Assembly (NCBI RefSeq): GCF_014646635.1
Contig: NZ_BMNQ01000001.1
Span: 184,113 to 221,111, forward strand
Direction: 5' to 3'
DNA: 36,999 nt
Origin: Lentibacillus kapialis
GTDB lineage: Bacteria > Bacillota > Bacilli > Bacillales > Amphibacillaceae
Numbering within the stretch: position 1 is the stretch's first letter; each line of letters begins with the position of its first letter. The position numbers were made by a program, and so were the translations under genes. Below are positions 16,845 to 23,866 of this stretch, piece by piece. The notes under the pieces were generated by a model. That model made no database searches, had not been told where the DNA came from, and saw nothing but the letters and a program-made list of their open reading frames with translations.

Positions 16845-17334
16845 CCATGCCAGACTCATGCAATTTTTTTCAGAAGCAAGTGACATTACCGGGCGTAAAA
16901 AACTACAAAAAATCATTTATATTCTGCAGAAGTGTCACCTGCCTTTTGAAGAAAAGTATCAATTTCATTTCTACGGACCGTATTCTGAAGAGCTCTCGTT
17001 AAGAGTTGAAGAGCTATGTAACCTTGGTTTGATTGCTGAGAAAAAAGAATCAGTACACAATTATATTCAATACCATTATCAGATAACCGATGACGGGAAG
17101 GCATTTTTGGAACAGTTTCATTTGGATATGCCGGACATGACAGAACAGATCGCCATGCTGAAAGCAAAGAGCTCGCGATTTCTTGAACTTGTTTCCACCA
17201 TGCTGTACTTCGAAGGGTTGACGATAGATAAACTGACTAAAAAAATACACACCGTTAAACCGAAGCAAAACTATACCGAAGTGGAAATAGATGAAGCGCT
17301 TCAGTTCATTAGAACGGTCAACCCTGTGCAGTAA
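16834..17334 (+). CDS. ywgA: YwgA-family protein
   Basis: Soluble protein of 166 aa homologous to YwgA, recognised from LTNHARLMQFFSEA and ITGRKKLQKIIYILQ, plus its position right after ywfO. A winged-helix-like N-terminal region is plausible, and similar folds occur in regulatory proteins, but no function is known. I choose GTG 16834: AAAAGGAG lies 9 nt upstream, whereas the ATG at 16825 is only one base from that site. Its start overlaps the last 11 bases of ywfO, so translation is probably coupled. Confidence 0.78.
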   Translation: MLTNHARLMQFFSEASDITGRKKLQKIIYILQKCHLPFEEKYQFHFYGPYSEELSLRVEELCNLGLIAEKKESVHNYIQYHYQITDDGKAFLEQFHLDMPDMTEQIAMLKAKSSRFLELVSTMLYFEGLTIDKLTKKIHTVKPKQNYTEVEIDEALQFIRTVNPVQ

Positions 17335-17404
17335 GCGTCGGATGAAAAACGCTTTCGTTATATGCTACAATGAGAACCAGTTATAATTCAGGAGGGTTCT
17401 TAGA

Positions 17405-17929
17405 ATGGCAGATCAATCTTCCAACCAGAAGAAAACCAATCAATTCACGATTATAAAAGACGATCCAAATGATGGGCATGGCGGATATGGCATTGGATCG
17501 ATAAGTCTTGAAAATATGTCATCCGTTATTATCGATCCGAATGATGATCGCGCTTTTGTCGACATGGGAGCGATGCATGCGCGCAGTGAGGTCGAGCGTC
17601 GTGTGAAGTTTCAGGATGACAAGGACGTCGTCAAAAACGGGAAACGCTATTGGATCGTCTGGGTCACAACGGAAAAAGGCGAAAACGGTCCGTATTTTGC
17701 AGGAGTAGGCGGCAGCGAAATCATTGTTGACCGGTCGATTAAACGGGCATACAAGTCCATGCCGGAGCATGTCACACATATGGAGAAATCATTAAAAGGA
17801 AAGATTGTCGTTGACCATATGGACGATCATTCCAAAAAATTACTGCGGGATTTTCTCGCTGATTTCGAAGGCGGAGATATGTGGAACAACTCAACAGATG
17901 AACTAAAATCGGCATTGGCAACGGAATAA
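17405..17929 (+). CDS. ywhD: YwhD-family protein
   Basis: Protein of 174 aa matching YwhD in length and context. The start is polar (MADQSSNQKKTNQFTIIKDD), followed by a Gly-rich stretch (GHGGYGIGSISLEN) and a conserved basic/acidic core (DKDVVKNGKRYWIVWVTTEK). There is no signal peptide or membrane segment. Its biochemical role is unknown. CAGGAGGG lies upstream of the ATG at good spacing, and a strong terminator follows the stop by 8 bp. Confidence 0.85.
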   Translation: MADQSSNQKKTNQFTIIKDDPNDGHGGYGIGSISLENMSSVIIDPNDDRAFVDMGAMHARSEVERRVKFQDDKDVVKNGKRYWIVWVTTEKGENGPYFAGVGGSEIIVDRSIKRAYKSMPEHVTHMEKSLKGKIVVDHMDDHSKKLLRDFLADFEGGDMWNNSTDELKSALATE

Positions 17930-17937
17930 TGAAAGGG

Positions 17938-17966
17938 TTCAGCGGGTATCCCCGCTGAATTTTTCA
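17938..17966 (+). terminator. intrinsic terminator of ywhD
   Basis: TTCAGCGGG pairs perfectly with CCCGCTGAA across a 4-nt loop, followed by TTTTTC. Confidence 0.93.
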
Positions 17967-18004
17967 CTCGTAAAAGTGAACATTTTGTGACTTATTTATG
18001 AACA

Positions 18005-18072
18005 ATCATTTAAAATCTTGTGCTTTAAATGATAAATTTGTAAAATATGTATACATGGGCTAACTCATGTAT
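18005..18072. other. two perfect inverted repeats ahead of a second terminator
   Basis: ATCATTTAAA (18005-18014) pairs with TTTAAATGAT (18024-18033), and ATACATG (18051-18057) with CATGTAT (18066-18072). Both lie between the ywhD terminator and the hairpin at 18083-18122. There is no ORF here. The arrangement could be a short structured RNA with its own terminator, or a pair of operator sites. Confidence 0.5.
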
Positions 18073-18082
18073 TACTAGGACA

Positions 18083-18122
18083 CAAAAGGGGCTGACTTTT
18101 CCACGAAAGTCGGCCTTTTTTG
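18083..18122 (+). terminator. second intrinsic terminator downstream of ywhD
   Basis: AAAAGGGGCTGACTTT pairs with AAAGTCGGCCTTTTT across a 6-nt loop with minor mismatches and ends in a T-run. It is partly symmetrical and could also stop the minus-strand pbpG transcript. Repeat copy C starts at its T-run. Confidence 0.85.
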
Positions 18123-18123
18123 T

Positions 18124-18207
18124 AACGTCAGAAAGTATAAATTATGGATGACCTTATAAGAAAAGCTTCGGCATTCGCTATAAGACGAGGCGAATGCCGA
18201 GTTTTTC
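18124..18207 (+). repeat. dispersed 84-bp element, copy C
   Basis: Intact copy beginning AACGTCAGAAAGTATAAATT and ending in the GGCATTCGC/GCGAATGCC hairpin with GAGTTTTTC. It is nearly identical to copies B and D and again abuts the T-run of a preceding terminator whose stem sequence is unrelated. Confidence 0.95.
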
Positions 18208-18253
18208 TAATGTATAGAGGTGCAACCGGCACTGGAGCGAGACACTTCCGCGA

Positions 18254-20317
18254 TTAAAACAGCGAATCGAACAATTTATCGAAAAGACCCCGGTCTTTCT
18301 CTTGCGGTGGTTTTTCATTTCGATCGGATTCCTCCTGGTCACCTGGCATATGAACCATGCAGTGTTTATCAGGCTCTGTCCCTTTCTCAAAGTACATGAC
18401 ACGGCTTGTGTCACAATAAGGGGTTGCGCGTTTGCCGCTCTCGGGGTCGATTGCCACACCGACAACCCCTGGCGGCACATCGAATGTTTGGCCGTCAGTA
18501 TTTTCGTGTGCATCTTCCATGAATGATGCCCATATATTTTTAGGATACGTTTTTTCCGCCGTTTTGGTTATGTGCTGGTTATTGTCATAACCTGTCCAGA
18601 TGCCGGTGACAAGTGACGGGCTGTAGCCGATCATCCAGCTGTCGCTCTCGGTTGTCCCGGATTTTCCGGCATAAGTCCGTGTAAGCTGATCAGCAACCGT
18701 TGACCCCGTTACGGACATATAGCCATCGAGTGACCGATCGAACATCCCGGTCATCAATTGGGTTAAAACAAACGTCGTCTGCGGATCCAGCACCGGCTCG
18801 CGCTCTTTATGCTTTCTTTCGAATACGGTATTGCCATGTCTGTCTACGATTTTTTCGATTGTATGACCATCTATAGCATAGCCGCCATTGGCAAGCATTC
18901 CATAGCCGGTGACCATATTTTCCAGTGTTACCGATGCAGTACCCAGTGCGAGGGAAGGTACTGCTGGAAGGTCACTTGTGATGCCGAACTTTTTTGCTGT
19001 TTCAACCAGTTTTTCCGGTCCGACAGATAAGTTGGTTTTGACGGCATAGACATTGTCGGACAGTGCCAGCGCCTGGGCAAGCGTTATTTGCTCGTTCGCA
19101 TAATAACCATTGTAGTTGCTCGGCTGATAGACCTTTCCATCCGCAAGTTTGAATGCGGTCGGTTTACTCATTAACATAGTCGCCGGCGTGTAGCCGTTGT
19201 TTAATGCTGTGTAGTATAAAAACGGCTTGAAGGCGGAGCCGGGCATTCGTCTAGCATCCACCGCCCGGTTGAAGGGACTTTCCCTATAATTTTTACCACC
19301 AATCAGCGCACGAACTCCCCCGTTATCGGGATTCATGGCGAGGGCACCAATTTCAATGCTGCTCCCTGATCTGATTGTATTTTCGGTATGTGTCTTCAAC
19401 TGTTTTTGCAGGCAGGTATCAAGTGTGGTATGAATCGTGTATCCGCCTGAACGGACTTTTTCCGTATCAAGCTCCAGGATACTGGCTGCTTCCTGTAAAG
19501 CAGAATCCTGAAAATATGGTGCGATCGATACCTTTTTGCGTTCTTGCGGATCAGTGAAAGTCAGATTTTCTCTTGTAGCCAGACTGTGCTCTTGCTCGGT
19601 TATTTGCTTGTTTTCGAGCATTACTCCTAAAACCCGCTGCTGACGGTCTTTCGCATTTTCCAGGTCATTAAACGGTGAGTAATATGAAGGGCCTTTCGGG
19701 GTGGCAGCGAGCATTGCAGCCTCCGCCAGAGAAAGATTGCTTGCAGATTTATCAAAGAAATATCTGCTGGCCGCCTCAGCCCCATAAGCACCATGACCAT
19801 AATAAATCGTATTTAAATAGCCTTCGAGCAGCTCGTCCTTTGAGTAATACATCTCCAGACGCACCGTATAGAACGCTTCCTTCAGCTTGCGGGTCCATGT
19901 TTTATCATGTGATAAAAACAAATTCCGGGCATATTGCTGAGTCAGCGTACTGGCCCCTTCCTTCAGGGAAAGACTTTTCAAATCAGATAAGGCAGCCCCG
20001 GCAATTCGCTGCAAATCAAAGCCGTTATGGCTGTAAAAATCCCGATCCTCAATGGCCAGAGTCGCCTTGATCAAATGCGGTGACATCTCATCAAGATCAA
20101 CCCAATACCGGTTTTCCGCACCGCTTTCTTCACCAATCTTCTCACCGTCAATGCTGTAATAGACTGTATTTTGATCATTGGTCAGCTCTGGTGGTCCCAT
20201 CAGAAAACTGACAAAATAAACCCCGGCCACGAAAAGGAACCCGCACGCTAATAAACCGAGTGGTATGAGATAGAACAGCCGGTATTTTTTCCCATCTAAA
20301 CGCAAAAGTGATTTCAT
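18254..20317 (-). CDS. pbpG: class A penicillin-binding protein PbpG (PBP2d)
   Basis: Bifunctional peptidoglycan synthase, 687 aa. A single membrane anchor (about residues 12-40) precedes the GT51 glycosyltransferase domain with EDRDFYSHNGFD, GASTLTQQYARNLF and EAAMLAATPKGPS. The transpeptidase domain carries the SxxK motif in MPGSAFKPFLYY, SDN in LALSDNVYAVK, and KSGTTE. In B. subtilis PBP2d (YwhE) is made under sigma-F/G and orients spore peptidoglycan synthesis. I start at ATG 20317: CGAGG lies 8 nt upstream and a CATACTA box sits at 20359-20353, inside the otherwise open extension to 20389. The last 40 residues are polar and Lys/Asp-rich. Confidence 0.9.
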   Translation of the reverse strand: MKSLLRLDGKKYRLFYLIPLGLLACGFLFVAGVYFVSFLMGPPELTNDQNTVYYSIDGEKIGEESGAENRYWVDLDEMSPHLIKATLAIEDRDFYSHNGFDLQRIAGAALSDLKSLSLKEGASTLTQQYARNLFLSHDKTWTRKLKEAFYTVRLEMYYSKDELLEGYLNTIYYGHGAYGAEAASRYFFDKSASNLSLAEAAMLAATPKGPSYYSPFNDLENAKDRQQRVLGVMLENKQITEQEHSLATRENLTFTDPQERKKVSIAPYFQDSALQEAASILELDTEKVRSGGYTIHTTLDTCLQKQLKTHTENTIRSGSSIEIGALAMNPDNGGVRALIGGKNYRESPFNRAVDARRMPGSAFKPFLYYTALNNGYTPATMLMSKPTAFKLADGKVYQPSNYNGYYANEQITLAQALALSDNVYAVKTNLSVGPEKLVETAKKFGITSDLPAVPSLALGTASVTLENMVTGYGMLANGGYAIDGHTIEKIVDRHGNTVFERKHKEREPVLDPQTTFVLTQLMTGMFDRSLDGYMSVTGSTVADQLTRTYAGKSGTTESDSWMIGYSPSLVTGIWTGYDNNQHITKTAEKTYPKNIWASFMEDAHENTDGQTFDVPPGVVGVAIDPESGKRATPYCDTSRVMYFEKGTEPDKHCMVHMPGDQEESDRNEKPPQEKDRGLFDKLFDSLF

Positions 20318-20352
20318 ATAGTGAGCCTCGTTTGCGACATAATCTTTAATGT

Positions 20353-20382
20353 TAGTATGGGAAAAAACAGCGGAAATTAAAC
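20353..20382 (-). promoter_or_regulatory. candidate sigma-G/F promoter of pbpG
   Basis: On the minus strand CATACTA (20359-20353) is a perfect match to the B. subtilis sigma-G -10. The -35 position, 17 bp upstream, reads GTTTAA, a weak match. It lies about 36 bp before the chosen start codon, a sensible promoter distance, and pbpG of B. subtilis is known to be forespore-expressed. Confidence 0.5.
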
Positions 20383-20455
20383 CCGGCAAAAAGTGATTGA
20401 TTTTTTATAAAAAGCGCTCGGGACAGTATTCATCAATCTGACACTTAGTGACTGA

Positions 20456-20875
20456 TCACGACTTGTCATCCATTTGGATCAGTATCTGTTGTGTGAATGA
20501 TTTAAAATCAGTTATATGATTGGTTATAATATTTTCCAGTATCTGATGGTCAATATCCTGATAGTTATGCACAGCAATGTTTCTGAAGCCGACCATGGCT
20601 TTCATCCGTGCTGTCATTGAATGATTAGTGATCCCCGCATGTTGCAGCAGGTCAAATGCTTCGCGGCTTGATTGCGGAAGACCAAGCTGTTGCAGGGCAA
20701 TGATATGCATCGATAAATCGATTGCAGCTTCACATGCCCGCTGGATATTCAATATGATACTGTCTTGTTTTGTGAAGTCATTGAGATTTTCCGGGTCGTT
20801 ATTATAAACTTCCTCGATTCTGCTGGTACATCGTTCGATAATACTTATTTTACTTAATACCACGTCATTTACCAT
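20456..20875 (-). CDS. hepT: HepT-type HEPN toxin (DUF86)
   Basis: HEPN-domain protein of 139 aa, the toxin half of a MntA/HepT (type VII) toxin-antitoxin pair. The defining RX4HXY motif is exact: Arg98-Asn-Ile-Ala-Val-His103-Asn-Tyr105. In characterised pairs HepT is an RNase and the Tyr is the residue AMPylated by MntA to silence it. The rest is all-helical, as expected. I start at ATG 20875, preceded by AGAGGG. The frame is open to a TTG at 20905, but that has no ribosome site. The start overlaps the 3' end of the mntA gene by 11 bp, so the two are co-translated. Confidence 0.88.
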   Translation of the reverse strand: MVNDVVLSKISIIERCTSRIEEVYNNDPENLNDFTKQDSIILNIQRACEAAIDLSMHIIALQQLGLPQSSREAFDLLQHAGITNHSMTARMKAMVGFRNIAVHNYQDIDHQILENIITNHITDFKSFTQQILIQMDDKS

Positions 20876-21272
20876 AAACCGACCCTCTTTCGCGGATTGT
20901 ATCAAGGATTATCTTTCGTTCTTCATTCAATCTGCTGTACATACTCATGACCGTCATTTGAACATTCGCTCTGAGGGCTTCATCTTGTGAGTAAAGGACA
21001 CGCCCGCTGGAAAAAACCTGTGCCTGAAAAACGGTGCTCGCTTCCCTTATATTGACCAGATCAACGTCCATATCCAGTTCTGCTGCAAGCTCCTGTGCCA
21101 GCATGAACGTCTCGTACGATGAAAGGTTTTTTTCTCTGCAATAGAAAGCAACATCGATATCACTTTCGTCATTCTGTGTTCCCTTAGCCTGTGAGCCAAA
21201 AAGGATAAGAAAGACCGGATCAAGTTTTGGAATGAGAACGTCTTTAACCTTTTTGATTTTTTCGGAGTGCAT
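20865..21272 (-). CDS. mntA: MntA-type nucleotidyltransferase antitoxin
   Basis: Minimal nucleotidyltransferase of 135 aa. The family motif GSX10DXD is exact: Gly26-Ser27, ten residues, Asp38-Ile-Asp40 (LFGSQAKGTQNDESDIDVAF). Characterised MntA proteins use ATP to AMPylate the HepT toxin. The start is ATG 21272, 7 nt after GGAGG; two earlier in-frame starts (at 21278 and 21293) sit on or before the ribosome site. A C-terminal helical extension (residues 100-135) continues to the hepT overlap. The pair sits between pbpG and ywiB, interrupting the B. subtilis-like order, which fits a mobile defence or stability module. Confidence 0.88.
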   Translation of the reverse strand: MHSEKIKKVKDVLIPKLDPVFLILFGSQAKGTQNDESDIDVAFYCREKNLSSYETFMLAQELAAELDMDVDLVNIREASTVFQAQVFSSGRVLYSQDEALRANVQMTVMSMYSRLNEERKIILDTIRERGSVYGK

Positions 21273-21382
21273 AAGCATACCTCCATAGTTCAATTATCCT
21301 CATTATATCAGTAATTGCATCGCAAGTTTAGCGGCTGGCATACATTTTTGAAAAAAGCCGTCAGCCTTTTCCAGTCTTGAGA

Positions 21383-21412
21383 TTGAAATCAGGACAGATT
21401 TATCGCTATAAT
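21383..21412 (+). promoter_or_regulatory. sigma-A promoter of ywiB-argS
   Basis: TTGAAA at 21383-21388 and a perfect TATAAT at 21407-21412 with an 18-bp spacer. The transcription start would fall near 21419, which excludes the in-frame start at 21377 and supports ATG 21443 for ywiB. Confidence 0.75.
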
Positions 21413-21442
21413 AGGTTATTATATGAAGCAGGAGCGATTGAG

Positions 21443-21886
21443 ATGGAAAAGCGTCCGAAACAGGTTGCTGTTGAGCTTAAGACAGCCATTGAAGATAATG
21501 GACAGAAGGAATACAATACAGTCAGGGAAAGCGGACAGCTTTACCAACAGACAAACATGGATGTGCTGACATACACTGAGACGGCCGGGGATGGATCACA
21601 GATCAGCAATATGATTACGATACATGCCAATAAAGCTAGTGTAAAACGTACTGGGCCGGTACAGATGCATCAAACATTTCACGAGCAAAAACTGTCGGAA
21701 AATGTTTTTCAGCATCCGCACGGGAATATACATATGGAAACATTTACCGATTCGATTGACTATCGACCGTTGACTGCACGGCAAAACGGTGTGCTCGCCA
21801 TTGATTATACCGTCAGGCTAAACGGGCAGGAAGAACGCGAGCATGAGCTGACATTAACCATTCGACCTAAGGAGGGTTCCCAATGA
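21443..21886 (+). CDS. ywiB: YwiB-family protein (DUF1934)
   Basis: Small DUF1934 beta-barrel (calycin-like) protein of 147 aa, found directly upstream of argS in many Bacillaceae. Typical features: the start [29 protein letters not shown] in the middle, and a C-terminal strand pattern ending [11 protein letters not shown]. Function is unknown. The ATG at 21443 has CAGGAG 8 nt upstream and a promoter at 21383-21412. Its TGA overlaps the argS ATG in an ATGA, so translational coupling with argS is expected. Confidence 0.87.
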   Translation: MEKRPKQVAVELKTAIEDNGQKEYNTVRESGQLYQQTNMDVLTYTETAGDGSQISNMITIHANKASVKRTGPVQMHQTFHEQKLSENVFQHPHGNIHMETFTDSIDYRPLTARQNGVLAIDYTVRLNGQEEREHELTLTIRPKEGSQ

Positions 21887-23556
21887 GCAATGTACTGTCA
21901 CAAACTGAAGAAACGCTCAAACAAGAAATTACAGAAGCTGTCCTGAAAGCGGGACTTGCCGGGGAGGATGAGCTGCCGGAAGTCATTCTGGAGAAGCCAA
22001 AGGAAAAGGCGCATGGTGATTTTGCATCGAATATTGCCATGAAGCTGGCGAGAGTCGCTAAGAAGGCCCCGCGCCAGATAGCCGGCGATATTACTGCTCA
22101 TATTGATGAATCGAAAGCGTCCATTGAGAAACTGGAAATCGCCGGGCCGGGTTTCATTAATTTTTTCATGAAAAATGACTTCCTCGGCGAATTGATTCCG
22201 TCAATTCTGGATGCTGGAGAGACGTACGGCCGGACCGATTCCGGAAAGGGCAAAAAGGTTCAGGTTGAGTTTGTCTCTGTGAATCCGACCGGTGATTTAC
22301 ATCTTGGTCATGCACGGGGAGCCGCTTATGGCGATGTTTTTTGTAACGTCCTGGATGCAGCGGGGTATCATGTCGAGCGTGAATATTACATTAACGATGC
22401 TGGCAATCAGATTGATAATCTGGCTTTATCGGTCGAAACACGTTACCTGGAGGCACTTGGCCATGACGCCATGATGCCCGAGGACGGCTATCGCGGTGCC
22501 GACATTGTCAGCATTGGCCAAGATCTTGCAAGTGAGTACGGTGATAAATGGGTGAATGCTGACAGACAGGAGCGCTTGGCATTTTTCAAAGATTATGGCC
22601 TGAATATTGAACTGGATAATCTTAAGAAAGATTTGGCCGATTTTCGTGTTAACTTTGACAATTGGTTTTCTGAACAGTCCCTGTATGATCAACATAAAGT
22701 GGAAGAAGCCGTCCAAACATTGCGCGAGAGCGGCTATGTTTATGAGCGGGATGGTGCGACATGGTTCCGTTCAACCGATTTCGGTGATGACAAAGACCGC
22801 GTGCTGATTAAGCAGGACGGGAACTACACCTATCTAACACCGGATATCGCATACCATAAGGATAAGCTTGAACGCGGATTCGACAAAGTCATTAATGTAT
22901 GGGGCTCCGATCACCATGGCTATATTTCACGAATGCGTGCTGCCATTCAGGCACTTGGTTACGCGGCTGACAAATTTGCTGTTAGGATCATTCAGACTGT
23001 AAATTTGTTTGAGAACGGTGAAAAGGTCCGTATGAGCAAGCGCACCGGTAATGCAGTCGCTTTAAGAGATTTGATGGAGGAAGTCGGAGTTGACGCCACA
23101 CGTTATTTCTTTGTCATGCGTTCAAATGATACACAGTTTGACTTTAATTTGGATTTAGCGCGTTCCCAGTCAAACGATAACCCGATTTATTATGTTCAGT
23201 ACGCCCATGCCCGGATTTGTACGATGCTTGGACAAGCCGAATCAAAAGGCTTGACTATGAACAGAGAATTTAACGCTGATCTGCTAACAGCTGAAAAGGA
23301 AACAGACCTCTTGAAAAAACTGGGCGAATTCCCGCAGACGGTAGTAGATGCAGCCGAAAAATATGCACCGCATAAGGTTACACAATACGTATTTGAACTG
23401 GCCTCTGTGCTGCATAGCTTCTACAATTCGGAAAAAGTGCTCGACCCGGACAATCCCGAATTAACCAAAGCGCGGATCGCCCTAATGAAAGCAGTAAAGG
23501 TCACCTTGGCAAATGGCCTCAGGCTGATTGGCATCAGTGCGCCGGTAAAAATGTAA
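21883..23556 (+). CDS. argS: arginyl-tRNA synthetase
   Basis: Class I aminoacyl-tRNA synthetase charging tRNA-Arg, 557 aa, the normal length. The N-terminal arginyl-specific domain covers residues 1-115; the HIGH motif is HLGH at 140-143 ([14 protein letters not shown]). The KMSKS position reads RMSKR at 383-387, an accepted arginyl variant. The C-terminal anticodon-binding DALR domain follows, ending [19 protein letters not shown] precedes the ATG within ywiB. No T-box leader was seen. The transcript ends at a clear intrinsic terminator. Confidence 0.97.
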   Translation: MSNVLSQTEETLKQEITEAVLKAGLAGEDELPEVILEKPKEKAHGDFASNIAMKLARVAKKAPRQIAGDITAHIDESKASIEKLEIAGPGFINFFMKNDFLGELIPSILDAGETYGRTDSGKGKKVQVEFVSVNPTGDLHLGHARGAAYGDVFCNVLDAAGYHVEREYYINDAGNQIDNLALSVETRYLEALGHDAMMPEDGYRGADIVSIGQDLASEYGDKWVNADRQERLAFFKDYGLNIELDNLKKDLADFRVNFDNWFSEQSLYDQHKVEEAVQTLRESGYVYERDGATWFRSTDFGDDKDRVLIKQDGNYTYLTPDIAYHKDKLERGFDKVINVWGSDHHGYISRMRAAIQALGYAADKFAVRIIQTVNLFENGEKVRMSKRTGNAVALRDLMEEVGVDATRYFFVMRSNDTQFDFNLDLARSQSNDNPIYYVQYAHARICTMLGQAESKGLTMNREFNADLLTAEKETDLLKKLGEFPQTVVDAAEKYAPHKVTQYVFELASVLHSFYNSEKVLDPDNPELTKARIALMKAVKVTLANGLRLIGISAPVKM

Positions 23557-23561
23557 TGTCT

Positions 23562-23599
23562 AAATTTGCAGAGGCGGTATGCTTCTGCAAATTTTTTTT
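23562..23599 (+). terminator. intrinsic terminator of argS
   Basis: AAATTTGCAGA pairs perfectly with TCTGCAAATTT across an 11-nt loop and runs into an eight-T tract. Repeat copy D starts at the end of this tract. Confidence 0.93.
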
Positions 23600-23683
23600 A
23601 ACGTCAGAAAGTATAAATGATGGATGACCTTTTAAGAAAAGCTTCGGCATTCGCTATAAGACGAGGCGAATGCCGAGTTTTTC
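23600..23683 (+). repeat. dispersed 84-bp element, copy D
   Basis: Intact copy, differing from B and C by isolated substitutions (CCTTTTAAG instead of CCTTATAAG). It carries the same terminal hairpin plus GAGTTTTTC and sits directly on the argS terminator. Confidence 0.95.
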
Positions 23684-23744
23684 CAATACTTGATTATTTT
23701 CCGATTGTATACGTGATACCAATTTCTTAATTTCTATAAATCTG

Positions 23745-23772
23745 TTGACTGAATGATCATTCATAATATAAA
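23745..23772 (+). promoter_or_regulatory. sigma-A promoter of fadF with FadR-type operator
   Basis: TTGACT (23745-23750) and TATAAA (23767-23772) are 16 bp apart. The perfect 14-bp palindrome TGAATGATCATTCA (23750-23763) fills the spacer. It matches the core of the B. subtilis FadR box (TGAATGANTANTCATTCA type), with a shorter centre. FadR represses fadF in B. subtilis and is released by long-chain acyl-CoA. Confidence 0.8.
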
Positions 23773-23819
23773 GTAATAGGCATAACATAAAATTGCGCTG
23801 CGTTTATATTTTCAAAATA

Positions 23820-23834
23820 ATGCAATCGCTAACA
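23820..23834 (+). promoter_or_regulatory. cre site (CcpA) upstream of fadF
   Basis: ATGCAATCGCTAACA fits the loose cre consensus WTGNAANCGNWNNCA at every fixed position. It lies downstream of the FadR promoter, where bound CcpA would block elongation under glucose. Confidence 0.6.
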
Positions 23835-23866
23835 TTTTCCGTTATACTATCTAAAAGGGGGAGCGA

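Noticed and set aside
20618-20635. TGAATGATTAGTGA resembling a FadR half-site
   Set aside because: It lies inside the hepT coding region and only half of the palindrome matches.
21273-21882. T-box leader for argS
   Set aside because: The stretch upstream of argS is the ywiB gene with an ordinary sigma-A promoter; no T-box sequence or antiterminator structure was recognised.
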